Part shown: positions 52,477 to 61,488 of the stretch, in pieces
How the letters are laid out: every line of letters begins with the position of its first letter
Position numbering within the stretch: position 1 is the stretch's first letter
Source: IDS-8 sp035304345
Lineage (GTDB): Bacteria; Pseudomonadota; Gammaproteobacteria; Steroidobacterales; Woeseiaceae
Direction: 5' to 3'
Assembly (NCBI GenBank): GCA_035304345.1
Contig: DATGQE010000090.1
Span: forward strand, 15,198-79,197
Length of the DNA: 64,000 nt
Program-made: the position numbers and the translations under genes
Notes under the pieces: generated by a model
Seen by the model: only the letters and a program-made list of their open reading frames with translations
The model's database searches: none
Told to the model about the DNA's origin: nothing

Positions 52477-52504
52477 GGTGCGCAGCGGAGCTTCGCTGCG
52501 CACC
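52477..52504 (+). terminator. Strong stem-loop between precursor and processing genes
   Basis: GGTGCGCAGCG and CGCTGCGCACC form a perfect 11-bp stem with the 6-base loop GAGCTT. It starts 18 bases after the precursor stop. There is no T-run (CTCTCTTCGG follows), so it may act as a partial terminator or as an mRNA stabiliser that raises precursor levels over those of the enzymes, as proposed for other lasso clusters. Confidence 0.7.
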
Positions 52505-52524
52505 TCTCTTCGGGTTGAACGCTC

Positions 52525-53232
52525 GTGTGGCATCTGCGGGACCATGTGTTTGCCTGTCTTTGCGGGAACCGGGTGGTGTTTCTCGACCTGGAGCAGAACA
52601 GGTACTCATGCCTGCCCGTCCAACATACTCCCGCAGCCGTGGCCCTCCTCGGACTGACCGACGCGGACGGAGCTGTTCCTGCCGTTGCGCTCCCGCATGC
52701 TCCTGACGGGCACGTGACCCGGCTTGCCCGACTCCTGGTGAAGGAGCGGCTCCTGGCGGAAAGCGGCTCCTCCGCCCAAAGAAGACGTACCAGGGAGCCG
52801 GAACGGCCGGATTCTCAAATGGTCCTGACACCGGCCGGGTTGCCCGCCTCGCTGCGATACTCGATGGCCTTCTACCGCTCCGTCCTGAACGCAAGCTTAA
52901 AGCTCCGCTACCTGTCGCTCAGGAACGCCGTACGGACCGTCGTCGATCGCAAGCGTTCGGCATGCCGATCCGGCGTACACGCGCATGGCAAGCGGGCCGA
53001 GCTGGTGGCGGCATTCAGTCTGCTGCGACCGTTCTACTTCAGGCAGTATCGCTGCCTGTTCGATTCGCTTGCCCTCATCGAGTTTCTCGCCCGGTTCGGT
53101 CATTTCCCTTCCTGGGTATTCGGCGTCAAGACCGACCCGTTCGGTGCGCATTGCTGGGTTCAGGACGGTAAACACGTCCTCAACGACGACTTCGAACGCG
53201 TGCGCATTTTCACGCCGATAATGGCGGTGTAG
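52525..53232 (+). CDS. lasB: Lasso peptide biosynthesis B protein (RRE + leader peptidase fusion)
   Basis: 235 residues from a GTG start. Residues 1-90 form a PqqD-like RiPP recognition element (HVFACLCGNRVVFLDLEQNRY; LLVKERLLAES) that binds the leader. Residues about 110-235 are the transglutaminase-like cysteine protease that removes it. Catalytic residues are Cys177 (QYRCLFDSLAL), His209 (PFGAHCWVQDG) and Asp221 (HVLNDDF). Their spacing (32 and 12) equals that of McjB Cys150, His182 and Asp194. B1 and B2 are fused, as usual in proteobacteria. It lies 7 bp before the cyclase gene. Confidence 0.93.
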   Translation: MWHLRDHVFACLCGNRVVFLDLEQNRYSCLPVQHTPAAVALLGLTDADGAVPAVALPHAPDGHVTRLARLLVKERLLAESGSSAQRRRTREPERPDSQMVLTPAGLPASLRYSMAFYRSVLNASLKLRYLSLRNAVRTVVDRKRSACRSGVHAHGKRAELVAAFSLLRPFYFRQYRCLFDSLALIEFLARFGHFPSWVFGVKTDPFGAHCWVQDGKHVLNDDFERVRIFTPIMAV

Positions 53233-53239
53233 GCAGGCG

Positions 53240-55057
53240 ATGAGCTCCTACGTTGCCCTGATCTGGAATCGAGAGAGCCTCGAGGCATCCCGTTTTGCCG
53301 GCAAGCTGATGGACAGGCTGAAGGCTTTTCGTTCCCAGGTGCCCATCGTCAACGCAGAGGACTTCTACTTGTGCCTCCTGTCGGAGGATGGGAAGCCCTA
53401 CCACGATTGCACCTTGCTCGACGGCGGCGGCGTTCTCGTCGGTCGCGTGTTCAGGCGTGATGGCCGCCGCAGCAGCACAACCTCCCGTTGCAGCCCGTCT
53501 CCCCCGGAGACGAATGACCCGGGAACCTGCGCCCGGGACCTGGTTGCCCGGTACTGGGGTCACTACGTCGGTTTTGTGCGGCACAGCGGGACGCGGCACG
53601 TCGAGATCGTCCGCGATCCGAGCGGAGCCATGCCGTGCCTGATGACGAACCGGCACGGCGTCATGGTGCTGTTCTCCGACATTCGCCACTGCGTGGGGCT
53701 GGGCATCCTCGAGGTCTCCGTCAACTGGAGCCATCTCGCAAGGTTCCTGTGCTACGACCGCTTTGCGACGGATGAGACGGGACTTGTAGGCGTAACGCAG
53801 CTTCGGCCGGGTGAATGCCTGTCGGTTTCGGAGAACGGCATCGATCGGGCGTTCTGCTGGAACCCCGCGGACGTCTGCAGGGCCCGGGTAATCGAATCGC
53901 GGCAACGAGCAAGGGACGAGCTGCGGAAGTGCATCGAGGAATGCGTCGCAGCGTGGACGTCCTGTTACACGGGAGTGCTGCACAGGCTGTCCGGAGGCCT
54001 GGACTCTTCGGTCGTCCTGGCTTGTCTCCACCGGGCGGCGGTACGCAATCTCGTGTGCGCGAATCACTTTACCCCCGGCTCGGAGGGAGACGAAAGGACC
54101 TTCGCGCGAGCGGCTGCGTCTTTCGTCGGCGCAGAGCTGGTGGAGATGCCGATCGGCTCCAGACCCACTCCGTTGAGCAGCATGCTGGATACAGCCATTG
54201 TCGCGACACCGGCACATACCAACCTGCTTTCAGAATCCCAGTCCGCGCTGGAGCGACTGGTGGGAACACGGGGTCTGCAGGCGATCTTTTCGGGGCAGGG
54301 CGGCGATCATCTCTTTCAGCAGGGCGGGAGTATCCAGATCGCGGCAGAGTACGCCTGGCGTAACGGATTTCGCGGGGGCCTGCTCACCGTGGTGGAGGAA
54401 ACCGCGCGACTTACGGGGAGATCCTTCTGGTCCGTGCTGGCTGCCGCCGTTCGCTACGGCATCCTGCGCCGGCGGGTCGAGTGGACCTGCGATCGTTTCG
54501 ACTTGTCGCCTCTCCTTACCGCCGAGGCTCGCGAATACGTGGAGTGGAGCCCGATATCGCATCCTTGGCTCGAAGACGCACGGTCTCTTCCGGGGGCGAA
54601 GTTCCTGCAGATCGCCAATCTCATAGATACCCAGAGCTTCTATCGCGCGCCCCGACGCTATGCTGATATCGTGCATCCGTTACTGTCACTTCCTGTAGTC
54701 GAGCTGAGCTTGCAGGTTCCGTCGTATGTGCTCGCCTATGGCGGGATTGACCGGGCGCTGATCAGGGACGCGTTTGCGGACGCAATCCCGGAAACGATCA
54801 CCCGGCGCACGGCGAAAGGAGCGACGACCGGGTACTTCAACCGGTTGCTGATCCGGAATCTGCAGTTCGTACGGGAGCTGCTTCTGGACGGAAACCTGGC
54901 GGCACACGGTCTTCTCGATCGCGCCAGCACCGAGGCGGTCCTGCATGAGTCTGCCATGGTGAGCCGACCGGGCCTGCTCTGGCCGCTCCTGAACGCAATT
55001 CGTGCCGAAGCCTGGATCGACTCGTGGCTCCGCTCACCTCGGGAAGAGGCAGCCTGA
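53240..55057 (+). CDS. lasC: Lasso peptide cyclase C (asparagine synthase homologue)
   Basis: 605 residues, the normal size for lasso cyclases. The C-terminal asparagine-synthase domain has the ATP-binding PP-loop SGGLDSS at residues 251-257 (HRLSGGLDSSVVLACL). IFSGQGGDHLFQQGG near residue 350 is the conserved SGQGGDH stretch. The N-terminal glutamine-amidotransferase-like domain lacks the catalytic Cys at position 2 (starts MSSYVALIW), as expected because cyclases use the core's own amine. The enzyme adenylates the Glu8 or Asp9 side chain and closes the ring. Its 3' end overlaps the convergent isopeptidase gene by 24 bp. No ABC exporter (D) follows. Confidence 0.94.
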   Translation: MSSYVALIWNRESLEASRFAGKLMDRLKAFRSQVPIVNAEDFYLCLLSEDGKPYHDCTLLDGGGVLVGRVFRRDGRRSSTTSRCSPSPPETNDPGTCARDLVARYWGHYVGFVRHSGTRHVEIVRDPSGAMPCLMTNRHGVMVLFSDIRHCVGLGILEVSVNWSHLARFLCYDRFATDETGLVGVTQLRPGECLSVSENGIDRAFCWNPADVCRARVIESRQRARDELRKCIEECVAAWTSCYTGVLHRLSGGLDSSVVLACLHRAAVRNLVCANHFTPGSEGDERTFARAAASFVGAELVEMPIGSRPTPLSSMLDTAIVATPAHTNLLSESQSALERLVGTRGLQAIFSGQGGDHLFQQGGSIQIAAEYAWRNGFRGGLLTVVEETARLTGRSFWSVLAAAVRYGILRRRVEWTCDRFDLSPLLTAEAREYVEWSPISHPWLEDARSLPGAKFLQIANLIDTQSFYRAPRRYADIVHPLLSLPVVELSLQVPSYVLAYGGIDRALIRDAFADAIPETITRRTAKGATTGYFNRLLIRNLQFVRELLLDGNLAAHGLLDRASTEAVLHESAMVSRPGLLWPLLNAIRAEAWIDSWLRSPREEAA

Positions 55058-57184
55058 AGCCCGTTTCGCGAAGCCGGCATCGCCTTGCCTGCCCTCATCC
55101 TTTCGTTCGGGTACGTGAGTCTCGAGCCACGAGCGGGCTGCCTCGAACGCCACCCTGGCAGCTTCGGGGTGGGTGTAGGTATGACCCTCCTGCACGAACT
55201 GCAGCAGCTTCGCGGGAATTCCATGCTGCTTCAGGATCGAGAACAACACCTCGACCGGCATATGGCTCACTCCCCCCAGCTCCTCGTTGCCCACCATGAT
55301 CAACGTAGGCGATTCGATCCTGACGGCATCGAACATGTAGTTCGCCTTGTACCGCTCGGGCTTTTCGGCAAGCGTACCGCCATATCTCTGTCGCAGGATC
55401 CCCTCCGGGTAGCTGCCCGCAAACCGGCCTGTTGCGAGCGTGATCAGGTTGGAGACCGGGTCGGGTGGCGTAGGCTCGTTGAGAATGGCGGCGCCGTACA
55501 GATTGGTGCGGGTCAAGAGAACGTAAGCTCGCTGGCCTCCGGCGCTGTGGCCCAGGATGGCAACCCGCTCCGGATCGACATAGCCCTGCCTGAGCACATG
55601 ACAAGTGCCGGATACGATGTCGTCAATGTCCTTGATTGCGGCCACCTCGCCGGCTGCATACCGGGTCGCGATCACCTTCGGACCGTACATTCCGGAGGAT
55701 CGGTAGTCGGGCACCAGGACGACGTAGCCGAGTGCCGCCCAAGCATGCCGTTCCAGCGGACCTCTCGCGACTCCCAGCGTCAGCGGGCCGTCGAGTGAGA
55801 GCCGGCTGCCCGCACCGCCGCCGTGGACGTCCACGAGCAATGGGTACCGTCGTTCCGGATCGAAACCGGGCGGCAGAACCAGGAACCCGAACGGCTCGAC
55901 GCCGTCCGTGCTGGTCCAGCGTATACGTCGCCAGTCACCGAGGCGGAACTCACGGGCAGGCTCATCCAGGATACGTACGACGCGCTCTTCACCGCTCTCG
56001 AGGTCGAGGACGCGAATGTCCTTCCGACCGAACCCGTCCTCCGTGCGGTAGCTCAACCGTCGCCCGTCCGGAGACAGTTGCATGTCGAAGTGCCTGCGGG
56101 GTCCGCGCGCCAGCGGAGCCGGTTCACCGTGCAGCGGGAAGCGGTAAATGGCATCGTAACCTCCCGAACGAACGCGCGCATAAAGCTCGTCGCCGCGACG
56201 AGACCAGGTATAGTCTCCCCCGAGCGCCGGGATGCCGTAGGTCAGGCGCTGCACTTCGTTTCCCGATACGGCATCGACCAGGACAATGCTCTGGAAGTCA
56301 CTCCAGCCCCTGTTGTCCGCATCGAGGACCAGGGCGAGCAGTGATTTCGACGGGTGGATCGCGGGAACCAGTGTTTGAAAGCGCCCGGTCGAGTGATAGA
56401 CCCGCTGTGGCTGATCGCCTGTTGCCTCCAGCCGGAATACCTCTGTACGGGCGTCGCGACCAAAGAAGCCCGTTCTCGAGTAGTACAGAACGTGCCCCGG
56501 AGCCCACCGTACGCCACCAACGATCCCTTCGACCAGTACGCAGGAGACAGGCTGTGCATCCGAGGTGCGAACGATCGTGATGCGACCCGTCCATTCGTCG
56601 GCGGCCGAGCTGTTCTCGCCCCACTCGATGACGGGTACGCCGTCGATCTGCTCGACATTCCGGTACGAGTCTGCAGGATCGGGACGCGAGTGCTCGATGA
56701 TCGCCACGTACTCGCCGTCATCCGACCATGCCGGCACGTGATGTGAACCGAACGTTCTCGATCCGGCTTCCGGCAAGCGAATCACTTGCTGCTCGCTTCG
56801 ATCCCGAAGCTTCAGGATCCACCCGGCGGACGTGTGCTCGAGTACGTGACTTCCGTCAGGAGAGGGAGCCACAGTGTCGCCGTTGCCCACGACTTCCCCG
56901 GGAGTGCCGTCGAGCCAGAGCAGTCTTGCCACGGCACTCGGGGAGTTTCTCGAGGCCATCGAGACCAGAAGACTGTCGGAGTCGTACCATCGGACATTCG
57001 TTGCGCGCGGTCGGTCGGCCCGACTGATGACGGCATCGATCGTGACGAGTGGCTTGTCCGCGCTTCCGGTCTCGAGAGCATTGCCCGCTGCCGGCGTGCA
57101 GCTTGCGAGTACGCACAGCAGCGGGCACCACCTGCCGCCTTCCTGCAGGTGCAGCAAGCGGCGCAAACGCAGCGCCCGGCCCAT
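55034..57184 (-). CDS. Lasso peptide isopeptidase, S9 (prolyl oligopeptidase) family lipoprotein
   Basis: 716 residues. An N-terminal lipobox (CVLASC, Cys at about 29) suggests periplasmic membrane anchoring. A beta-propeller of about 380 residues precedes an alpha/beta-hydrolase domain with the nucleophile Ser547 in LGHSAGGQRAY and the His668 in QEGHTYTH. Between them, where ordinary S9 enzymes have Asp, is MVGNEELGG (Glu634/635). The AtxE2 isopeptidase, as I recall, also uses Ser-Glu-His with similar spacing. It would open the isopeptide bond of the imported lasso peptide. It follows the TonB receptor by 6 bp, so both are co-transcribed. Alternative: an ordinary oligopeptidase, unlikely in this context. 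Confidence 0.9.
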   Translation of the reverse strand: MGRALRLRRLLHLQEGGRWCPLLCVLASCTPAAGNALETGSADKPLVTIDAVISRADRPRATNVRWYDSDSLLVSMASRNSPSAVARLLWLDGTPGEVVGNGDTVAPSPDGSHVLEHTSAGWILKLRDRSEQQVIRLPEAGSRTFGSHHVPAWSDDGEYVAIIEHSRPDPADSYRNVEQIDGVPVIEWGENSSAADEWTGRITIVRTSDAQPVSCVLVEGIVGGVRWAPGHVLYYSRTGFFGRDARTEVFRLEATGDQPQRVYHSTGRFQTLVPAIHPSKSLLALVLDADNRGWSDFQSIVLVDAVSGNEVQRLTYGIPALGGDYTWSRRGDELYARVRSGGYDAIYRFPLHGEPAPLARGPRRHFDMQLSPDGRRLSYRTEDGFGRKDIRVLDLESGEERVVRILDEPAREFRLGDWRRIRWTSTDGVEPFGFLVLPPGFDPERRYPLLVDVHGGGAGSRLSLDGPLTLGVARGPLERHAWAALGYVVLVPDYRSSGMYGPKVIATRYAAGEVAAIKDIDDIVSGTCHVLRQGYVDPERVAILGHSAGGQRAYVLLTRTNLYGAAILNEPTPPDPVSNLITLATGRFAGSYPEGILRQRYGGTLAEKPERYKANYMFDAVRIESPTLIMVGNEELGGVSHMPVEVLFSILKQHGIPAKLLQFVQEGHTYTHPEAARVAFEAARSWLETHVPERKDEGRQGDAGFAKRASGCLFPR

Positions 57185-57190
57185 GGTGGC

Positions 57191-60100
57191 TTACCAGGCT
57201 TTCTGCACCTGAACGGCCACGAGACGTTGCATGGCGTTGGCGTTGATCGCGTCGAACCCGACCCCGTTCGAAAGATCCACGAAAGGAGGATCCCTGTCGA
57301 ACAGGTTCCGGATCGCCAGTGCAACAGAGGTGTGACTTAGCAGTGCCGAATCCCGGGAGTCGAAATCGTAGGCAAGGCGCAGGTCCCAGGTCGTCCATGA
57401 GCTGACATGCCGCTCAGGGTCGCTTCGATCATCCGTATAGTCGCCGATGTGATCGGCCGTGACCGAGGCCTGGAAAGCACCAGTCCTCCACCACAGCGTT
57501 CCGCGCACCTGCAGCGAATTCGGCTTCGCTATCGTATCGAGGCTGTCCTGCACCGGCGCCTGCTGGAGTTGCTCCTCGAACTCGAACAGGTGGCTCCCGG
57601 ACAACGAGAATCCCAGCGAGCCGGGGCCGACATCCACGTTGTAGGCGACCGTCACGTCGAGGCCGGCAAGGCTGGCCTTGGCCAGATTCTGTCGCCGGAA
57701 ATCGACGATGGCATCGACGTCATCCACGCTTGCCGAGCCGCAGAAGCAGCGCGGATCGCCCAACAGTGCCGCCAGCCGGGCTTCCGCGGGGTTCCGCTCC
57801 ACGATCCGGCCGTAGAACTCGGGCTGAAGGAACGGCAGGGTCGTGAGGTCCGCCGGGAGTGAGATCAGCTTGTCCACCTCCGTCTCGAACCAGGTCGCTC
57901 CGACCCTGAAGCCGGACAGGGCCTCCGGCTCGACGTCGAAGCCGACCGTCCACGTCGTTCCCTCCTGCGCCTCCAGCTCCGGATTGTTACCGAAAAGGTA
58001 CAGTGCGCTGGTCAGCCCCGTGGGCGACGCCGGGTCCGGGACGGTCAGGACCTGGTATGCACGCTGCGCGTCGTCCAGCTCGACCAGCAGCGGCGCGCGA
58101 AAGGAGGTCCCGAATGTCGACCGGAAAGACAACCCGGCAAAGGGCGACCATGCCATGCCCACCTTGGGATTCAGGGAGTCACCAAAGTCGCTGTAGCGCT
58201 CGTATCGTGCCGCAACCGAGACCGCCAGTTGCCGTACGCCTGCAACGGCGTTTCGCTCGCTCACGAAAGGAAAATGGATCTCGGAGAAAACCGCGGTTAC
58301 GTCGCGCTCGAGATCGAAGTTGGCCGGGCTGGAGACCGGCTCGAGCGTCGTGGCGAAGCTCAGCTCCTCGCTCCGGAGATTCTCCGTCCTGAGCTCACTT
58401 CCGACGGCCAGCTTGACGGTGCCGCCGGGCAGGCTGAACAGCGCACCATTTGCCCGGATGTTGAGGACGGAGAGCCGCGATCGGATATCGAAGTGCCTGA
58501 AGCCCGCGATGGCATCCAGCGTCTCCGGGTTCGTATGTGAGCCGTCACCGAACGGGTTGAAGGCGGTTGCCGGGTCGGGATCCGCGAGCGCGAGCTGGAG
58601 GAGAGCCGAATTGGGAAAGTTGTCGTTCGTGCTTTCGGTATCCTCGCGGCTGTGAGCGACATACCCTTCCAGCTCCCAGTCGGATCCGAGCTCGAGCGTC
58701 AGTCCCGCGGTGACACTGTAAGTGTCGACCGTCGCACGTACGCGCTGAGCACCATAATCGTCACTGAAGGAGTAATTGATCCGCAGGTCGCGGGAAGCGC
58801 CGAAGGGATCCACGAAGAATGGATTCGTGCCCGGGACGACCAGGTTGTTCGTCACGGCCTGCTGCGGGCGCGATTCGACGTCCCTGGTGCTGACACGTGA
58901 TTCGACGAACACCCGGAAGGCGTCGGAAACGTCCTGCCTCAGCGTCGCAAAGACACTGTGACGCCGTTGCTCGGGGAGAACCGTAGACCCCTCACGAATG
59001 TTCTGCAGGTTCTCGGCTCCGGGGAGCAGGTCCGCCGGGGTCAGGGCGGTGCCATCCTGGCCGGCGGGAATCGCGAACTGCACCGTCAAAGGGGTTCCAT
59101 CCGACAGCGTGTAGCGGTTGATGTTGCCCGGGTTGCTCGCCGGCCGGCTGTGGTTCGTGCCACCGAGGCGGGTAAGGTCGCTGTCCCGCGTATAGCTGCG
59201 ATCCGCCGCCATGAGCGCACTGCGGTCGTAGAAGTCATAGATGGCCAGCAGGTGACCGCTGCCCCAGCTCGTTCCAAGGGTCTGGCTGAACTGCATCTCC
59301 TCGATGTCGTTCACGTCCGGTGCATAGCGAAACGAGGTTGCGGCTCCCTCGTAGTCATCCTCGAGAATCACGTTCACCACGCCGCCTATCGCGTCGGAGC
59401 CGTAGATGGCCGACGCACCGTCCGGCAGTACTTCGACGCGATCTATGGCAGAGGCGGGGATCGAGTTGAGGTCGACGAAGTCGCCCCGGCCTCCGCCGGA
59501 GGCCGAGCGCCGACCGTTGATCAGCAGCAGCGTCGATGCCGTGCCGAGGCCGCGCAGGTTGATGCTCGATGCTTCGCCGAAGTTGAACGTGCCGGGTGCA
59601 ATGCCGACGGTGTTCGTGGCTTCGTTGGCGCCCAGGCCGACGTTCTGCGGCAGCGTTTGCAGGATCTCCTGGGTGGTCGCCAGCCCGCTCATCTCGATGT
59701 AGTCCCGATCCAGGACGATCACGCTGGCACCGACCGGCGGGGCACCACGAATCTGCGTCCCGGTCACGATGATTTCCTCGAGCTTTCCTGCCCACGAGCG
59801 CTCGGTGTCCTCGGCTCCGCGGCTGGCATTCTTGTCGCCCCCAGGCATATCACGTTCGCCTGCCGCCTGGCTGAATCGGAGGGCAACGGCACCAGGCGCA
59901 CCGGCCTGCATGGTGTATTCCGAAAATCCGCCCCCCCGGTGGATCACGATGCCCTTTTCACCGTATTCGGCGACGAGACCCGTTCCCGCGAGCAGCAGGT
60001 TCAATGCCTCTTCGATCTCGAAGGACCCTTTCACCGCATTGGTGCGAACGTGATCGACGGCATCCATCGAGAACCCGACCTGGACGCGTGCCTGGCGAGC

Positions 60101-60292
60101 GTAACGATTGAGTGCGTGGACCGCGGGCCCGGCCTCGATGTCGAACGCGACTTTCGACTGTGCAGAGGCGATTGCAGGAACGCCGGACAAGGCGAGCCCC
60201 GTCAGGATCATCAGCGCGCGGCAAAGCGCCGGCGCCGACGAAACGGTATCGCCGCAAGCGAGTCGATCGGTTTTCCCTGTTCGAGCTGTCAT
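57191..60292 (-). CDS. FecA-type TonB-dependent receptor with STN signalling domain (lasso uptake)
   Basis: 1033 residues. The signal peptide ends at IASAQSK. The STN domain spans about residues 46-118 (AGPAVHALNRYARQARVQVGF; ALNLLLAGTGL). The plug follows (IIVTGTQIRGAPP; ILQTLPQNVG; NLRGLGTASTLLLINGRR), then a 22-strand-type barrel with a terminal VQVQKAW. The STN domain marks a receptor that signals ligand arrival to FecR and FecI-type partners, which lie just upstream on the same strand (60427-62054). Adjacent to the isopeptidase and facing the lasso genes, it probably imports the mature lasso peptide, as in astexin-type loci. Cargo such as a metal complex cannot be excluded. Confidence 0.93.
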   Translation of the reverse strand: MTARTGKTDRLACGDTVSSAPALCRALMILTGLALSGVPAIASAQSKVAFDIEAGPAVHALNRYARQARVQVGFSMDAVDHVRTNAVKGSFEIEEALNLLLAGTGLVAEYGEKGIVIHRGGGFSEYTMQAGAPGAVALRFSQAAGERDMPGGDKNASRGAEDTERSWAGKLEEIIVTGTQIRGAPPVGASVIVLDRDYIEMSGLATTQEILQTLPQNVGLGANEATNTVGIAPGTFNFGEASSINLRGLGTASTLLLINGRRSASGGGRGDFVDLNSIPASAIDRVEVLPDGASAIYGSDAIGGVVNVILEDDYEGAATSFRYAPDVNDIEEMQFSQTLGTSWGSGHLLAIYDFYDRSALMAADRSYTRDSDLTRLGGTNHSRPASNPGNINRYTLSDGTPLTVQFAIPAGQDGTALTPADLLPGAENLQNIREGSTVLPEQRRHSVFATLRQDVSDAFRVFVESRVSTRDVESRPQQAVTNNLVVPGTNPFFVDPFGASRDLRINYSFSDDYGAQRVRATVDTYSVTAGLTLELGSDWELEGYVAHSREDTESTNDNFPNSALLQLALADPDPATAFNPFGDGSHTNPETLDAIAGFRHFDIRSRLSVLNIRANGALFSLPGGTVKLAVGSELRTENLRSEELSFATTLEPVSSPANFDLERDVTAVFSEIHFPFVSERNAVAGVRQLAVSVAARYERYSDFGDSLNPKVGMAWSPFAGLSFRSTFGTSFRAPLLVELDDAQRAYQVLTVPDPASPTGLTSALYLFGNNPELEAQEGTTWTVGFDVEPEALSGFRVGATWFETEVDKLISLPADLTTLPFLQPEFYGRIVERNPAEARLAALLGDPRCFCGSASVDDVDAIVDFRRQNLAKASLAGLDVTVAYNVDVGPGSLGFSLSGSHLFEFEEQLQQAPVQDSLDTIAKPNSLQVRGTLWWRTGAFQASVTADHIGDYTDDRSDPERHVSSWTTWDLRLAYDFDSRDSALLSHTSVALAIRNLFDRDPPFVDLSNGVGFDAINANAMQRLVAVQVQKAW

Positions 60293-60384
60293 GTTTCCCC
60301 CGCCACTTGGTGGTGTCAGGGTGACGACAGGCGAGACACGTCGAATGTGACAATTTTTTTCTCCGGCACACCGTAGCGTGCCGC

Positions 60385-60409
60385 GACGGGAAGAAGAACG
60401 GCTGTTTCC
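60385..60409 (-). promoter_or_regulatory. Candidate ECF sigma promoter for the receptor/isopeptidase operon
   Basis: On the minus strand GGAAA (60409-60405) and CGTC (60388-60385) are separated by 16 bp, matching the general ECF promoter form (GGAAC-N16/17-CGTC). A short hairpin (GGCACGC-TACG-GTGTGCC) follows in the leader. The gap between fecR and the receptor is 134 bp. This would let the sigma factor encoded at 61485 drive receptor expression. Confidence 0.4.
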
Positions 60410-60426
60410 GGCCGGATTGGCGTGAT

Positions 60427-61488
60427 TCAGCGGGCCGCGGGGGCGTTCGGGAGTGGCGTCCCGGCGTAGAGATAAACGGAACGCGAGCCCCGGCGTGACA
60501 CCTCGATACCGAAGCTCTTCTCCAGCACTTCCAGCAGGGCGTCGACGTCTCCGACCCGGAAGGCACCGCCGATCCGCAGCGATGCGAGCGCCTCGTCCGC
60601 GATGACGAGGCGAATGTCGGTGTACCGGCCGACCTCGCGAACGACTGCATCGAGTTGCTGGCCGTCGAAGATCAGCATCCCGTCGCGCCAGGCCTGCGAC
60701 CGCGCAAGCTCCGCGGCCGCCAGCTCCTGGATGCGCGTCGTGGCACGGTCCATTTCGGCGCGCTGCCCGCTCCTGAGCCGCGGCCGTGAGGCGTGGGCGT
60801 CGGGCGGGGACCCGGCCTGCACATCGGTGCCCGCGTTCGCGAGCTCGACCACCCCTTCGGTCACGGTCACCGCAACGGCTTCCGGCGACATGAGGCGCAC
60901 GACGAAACCCGTGCCGACCGCGCGGATCGTGCCGGGACCGGCCGCGACGACGAACGGGCGTGCAGGGTCGGGCGCTACCCGGAAGTAGGCTTCGCCGCGG
61001 AGCAGCGTCACCCGGCGCAGCGCCCCCGAGTAATCGACTTCTACCGCCGTATCGGTGTTGAGCTCCAACGTCGACCCGCAGGAGAGGGCAACCATGCTGC
61101 GTTCCCCGACGCGGGTGGCGTACTGCGTTTCATCCCCGCCCGGCGGGAGCAGGACAGCACCCAGGATCAGCCCGATTGCCAGCGCGGCGGCCGCGGCCGT
61201 TGCCGCCGCCAGGCGCAGTCGCCTGCGCCCGGCGCGCCGCACGCTCGCGGCCGGCATGTCGGCTGCGGCCAGCGCCTCGCGGAGAGTCGTACGGCCCGCG
61301 AGCGCATGCAGGCGGCCCCACGTCCCCTTCAGCTCGGCGTAGGCCGAGCGGTGCCCAGGTTCGCTCAGCCATGCCTCGAAGCGCGCGCGGTCCTCGGCCG
61401 AAGGCTCCCCGGCCTCCATCAACACCAGCCACTCACTGGCCTGGCGCTCCGCGGACCCGTTACGGTGAATGTCCCTCACGTTGCTCAT
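60427..61488 (-). CDS. fecR: FecR-type anti-sigma/sensor protein
   Basis: 353 residues. The cytoplasmic N-terminus (about 1-85) has the FecR-type sigma-binding region (ASEWLVLMEAGEPSAEDRARFEAWL, AYAELKGTW). One transmembrane helix lies at about 92-115 (AAAALAIGLILGAVLLPPG). The periplasmic FecR domain (ATRVGERSMVALSCGSTLELNTDTAVEV; LRGEAYFRV) precedes an STN-like C-terminal part (LDAVVREVGRYTDIRLVI). It should sense the STN domain of the receptor at 57191 and control the sigma factor. The start overlaps the sigma stop as ATGA (61485-61488), coupling translation. Confidence 0.94.
   Translation of the reverse strand: MSNVRDIHRNGSAERQASEWLVLMEAGEPSAEDRARFEAWLSEPGHRSAYAELKGTWGRLHALAGRTTLREALAAADMPAASVRRAGRRRLRLAAATAAAAALAIGLILGAVLLPPGGDETQYATRVGERSMVALSCGSTLELNTDTAVEVDYSGALRRVTLLRGEAYFRVAPDPARPFVVAAGPGTIRAVGTGFVVRLMSPEAVAVTVTEGVVELANAGTDVQAGSPPDAHASRPRLRSGQRAEMDRATTRIQELAAAELARSQAWRDGMLIFDGQQLDAVVREVGRYTDIRLVIADEALASLRIGGAFRVGDVDALLEVLEKSFGIEVSRRGSRSVYLYAGTPLPNAPAAR

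Noticed and set aside
60350..60382. Intrinsic terminator: T-run next to a short hairpin between fecR and the receptor
   Set aside because: On either strand the run of T (or A) is on the wrong side of the hairpin for transcription termination; it would be an A-run after the hairpin on the minus strand.
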